Below are positions 62,175-64,000 of a stretch of DNA of 64,000 nucleotides, piece by piece. A program made the translations under genes and the position numbers. The notes under the pieces are model-generated. The model saw only the letters and a list, made by a program, of their open reading frames with translations, was not told the DNA's origin and did no database searches. The DNA is taken from the NCBI RefSeq assembly GCF_003945595.2, contig NW_024104522.1, positions 248,001 to 312,000 on the forward strand. The letters run 5' to 3'. Numbering within the stretch: the first letter of the stretch is position 1; each line of letters opens with the position of its first letter. This stretch comes from Pipra filicauda (Eukaryota; Chordata; Aves; Passeriformes; Pipridae).

Positions 62175-64000
62175 GTAAGACACAGCCTGGGGAGGGGGAA
62201 GGTGCTAATGCAGAGAGTTGAAATGCTGATTCTCTGGGGTGTGGATGTCGTGGTGCTGGGGCTGCAGAAATTGCCTTGGGTCTCTTCCACTACTGAAGGG
62301 AAGGGGGCAGCTGCAAATAGGGAAATTCTCTGCTGGCATTATCCCTTTGTACATTTGTCCCTGGCATTTTGGTATCAAGCAGATTCTTCAAAATGTTCCA
62401 AGTTCAAGCCCTCGTTGCAAGAGGCTGTGTGTGCACGTGCCTCCCTGTGTGGCTGTGTGCAGCTGTGCTCCTTGGAAGACAAAACCAGCCCAAAATAGCC
62501 AGCCTGCAACTCTGCACAGCAGAGACTTCCTTCAAGATAAATTACCATCCTTGTCAGCAGACAGCCTAGCATCATTAAAGCTGCAGTTGTATTTCAGTTT
62601 TGTGCCTGGAAGGCATGTGGAGAAGACTTTTTGATTTTAAGGAGTTTTGGCTCTGGATCCACATGACTTTAAAAAAAAAGACAAGCCTTTGTTTTTGTGC
62701 CATAGTGTGCTATGGCATAAGTGTTCCTGCTTCACCAAAACACATGAGAGAAAAAATAGCAGTCTAGAGAAAGAAGTGTCTAGTCCCCCAGCTTATTATC
62801 AATAAAACATATTTTTATGTCAAAGGGTTTAACCATGTGATGCAGAAGAAAGATGCATTAAATGACTCTCATAATTGCTCCTGATGTGTCAGTAAAGTAT
62901 GGATAAAAGTTTATTGTTTGGCGTAATTCAGAAGCCAGAGGAAAAAGGTTTGGATTATGCAAAGTATTTCTGTGAAGCCAAGCAGTTAAGGAATAACTGG
63001 CAAAAGGGTGTCAGTTAATAACCAGCTACTGGAGGGAATGGGGAGAGTATGAATAAATGACCTATTTTAGGATATAATGGCTAATGAGAGTTCACAGGGA
63101 TTTGTACTTAGTATTTAGTTATATTATATTATATTTCATTATATGAGGTCATGGGCCTGTTGGAGCAAGTCCAGAGGAGGCCACGAAAATGGTGAGAGGG
63201 CTTGAGCACCTCTGCAGTGGAGACAGGCTGAGAGAGTTGGGGCTGTAAGCCTAGAGAAGAGAAGGCTCTGAGGCAACCTTCTTGCAGCCTTCCAATGCCT
63301 AAAGGGGCTGCAAAAGAGCTGGAGAAGGACTTTTCACGGGGGGAGGTAGTGGTAGGACAAGGGAAAATGGCTTCAAACTGAAAGAGGGCAGGTTCAGATT
63401 AGATAATAGGAACAAATTCTTCTCTGTGAGGGTGCTGAGGCCCTGGCACAGGTTGCCCAGAGCAGCTGTGGCTGCCCCTGGATCCCTGGAAGTGTCCAAG
63501 GCCAGGTTGGACGGGGCTTGGAGCAACCTGGGCTGGTGGGAGGGGTCATTTTTATGGTTTGCAGAAATACATTTTACAGCAGTGAGAGCTGAATAGGACA
63601 AGTTTGGGGGATAGACAACAGAATGACAAAGGAAGTTCTACATGAGTAAGTAGAAACTGTAATGTCTGTTGAAGGGGAAAAGATGAACTACTCTTGCATC
63701 TTGGAGTGCTGAATTATTTGTATCAGCTCAGGGAAAGAGATCTGATTGTAATTGGAACTGAATGCTAAAATAAGGTTGCTCTTTCCAGCTTTGCCCTGTA
63801 GCTAACTGCTGGTTTGATTAGTTTTTTTTAAAGGGGAGAACATGTCTGATCAGCTCATGCGTGAATTGCACATTGTACTCCTAGAGAGGATTTGCCAAAC
63901 CTCTTCAGCTTCTTCCTCTTGCCTTTGTGCATTTTGAAATACACTCAAACAGGGCTAAGAATGTGTCTTCTTATCTACAGGAATGCTGTGCACATGATAT
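62175..64000 (+). other. HIRA intron 15 (open at window end)
   Basis: Apart from the CR1 fragment and a short AT-rich tract near 63116-63145, nothing else is seen. A TTATCTACAG acceptor-like sequence at about 63971-63980 precedes the last 20 bases, but the following codons do not match the HIRA sequence expected after exon 15. Confidence 0.6.
63145..63545 (+). mobile_element. CR1 LINE fragment in HIRA intron 15
   Basis: Plus-strand CR1 text is recognisable: 'gagaggcttgagcacctctgcagtggagacaggctgagagag', 'ttgcagccttccaatgcctaaa', 'ggttcagattagataataggaacaaattcttctctgtgagggtgctgaggccctggcacaggttgcccagag', 'ggatccctggaagtgtccaaggccaggttggacggggcttggagcaacctggg'. It is 5'-truncated, lacks the usual 3' octamer end, and is more diverged than the copy in CDC45. 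It is sense relative to HIRA. Confidence 0.88.

Noticed and set aside
63971..64000. Possible HIRA exon 16 after a TTATCTACAG acceptor at the window end
   Set aside because: The codons that follow do not resemble the conserved sequence expected after exon 15, so it is taken as intron.

Overview
The window is vertebrate nuclear DNA, almost certainly from a bird. The evidence is multi-exon genes with GT-AG introns, CpG-island promoters, two truncated CR1 retroelements, and a gene order matching the mammalian 22q11.2 region (chicken chromosome 15). Nothing prokaryotic, viral or CRISPR-like was seen. I rebuilt the exons by hand from splice sites, reading frame and remembered human proteins. Every internal junction closes in frame, and the two longest complete genes come out at the human lengths (CDC45 566 aa, UFD1 307 aa).

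Layout: 1-17.7 kb begins with a CpG-rich block and is otherwise without a recognised gene. It holds a few exon-like open segments that I could not assign. 17.7-29.5 kb is CDC45 on the minus strand (18 coding exons, three intronic minisatellites, one CR1). 29.5-30.2 kb is a CpG-rich bidirectional promoter. 30.2-36.0 kb is UFD1 on the plus strand (12 exons). 36.9-37.8 kb is C22orf39 on the plus strand (3 exons). 38.6-40.5 kb is MRPL40 on the minus strand (4 exons), convergent with C22orf39. 40.5-40.8 kb is a second bidirectional promoter. 40.8 kb to the window end is HIRA on the plus strand: 15 coding exons are visible (first 593 codons) and the gene runs off the window.

The genes do not form one pathway. 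CDC45 is part of the replicative helicase, UFD1 is a p97/VCP cofactor in ubiquitin-dependent extraction, HIRA is a histone H3.3 chaperone, MRPL40 belongs to the mitochondrial large ribosomal subunit, and C22orf39 is a small twin-CX9C protein. Their linkage is old conserved synteny with shared head-to-head promoters.

The most notable observations are: apparent U12-type (minor spliceosome) introns in both CDC45 and UFD1; four minisatellites in or next to CDC45, including one in its promoter whose unit carries an E2F-like core; and unassigned exon-like coding segments, especially a minus-strand terminal-exon candidate at 13.1-13.4 kb, a 168-codon open frame inside the last CDC45 intron, and a plus-strand segment at 9.9-10.2 kb. 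I found no wholly new biological system.
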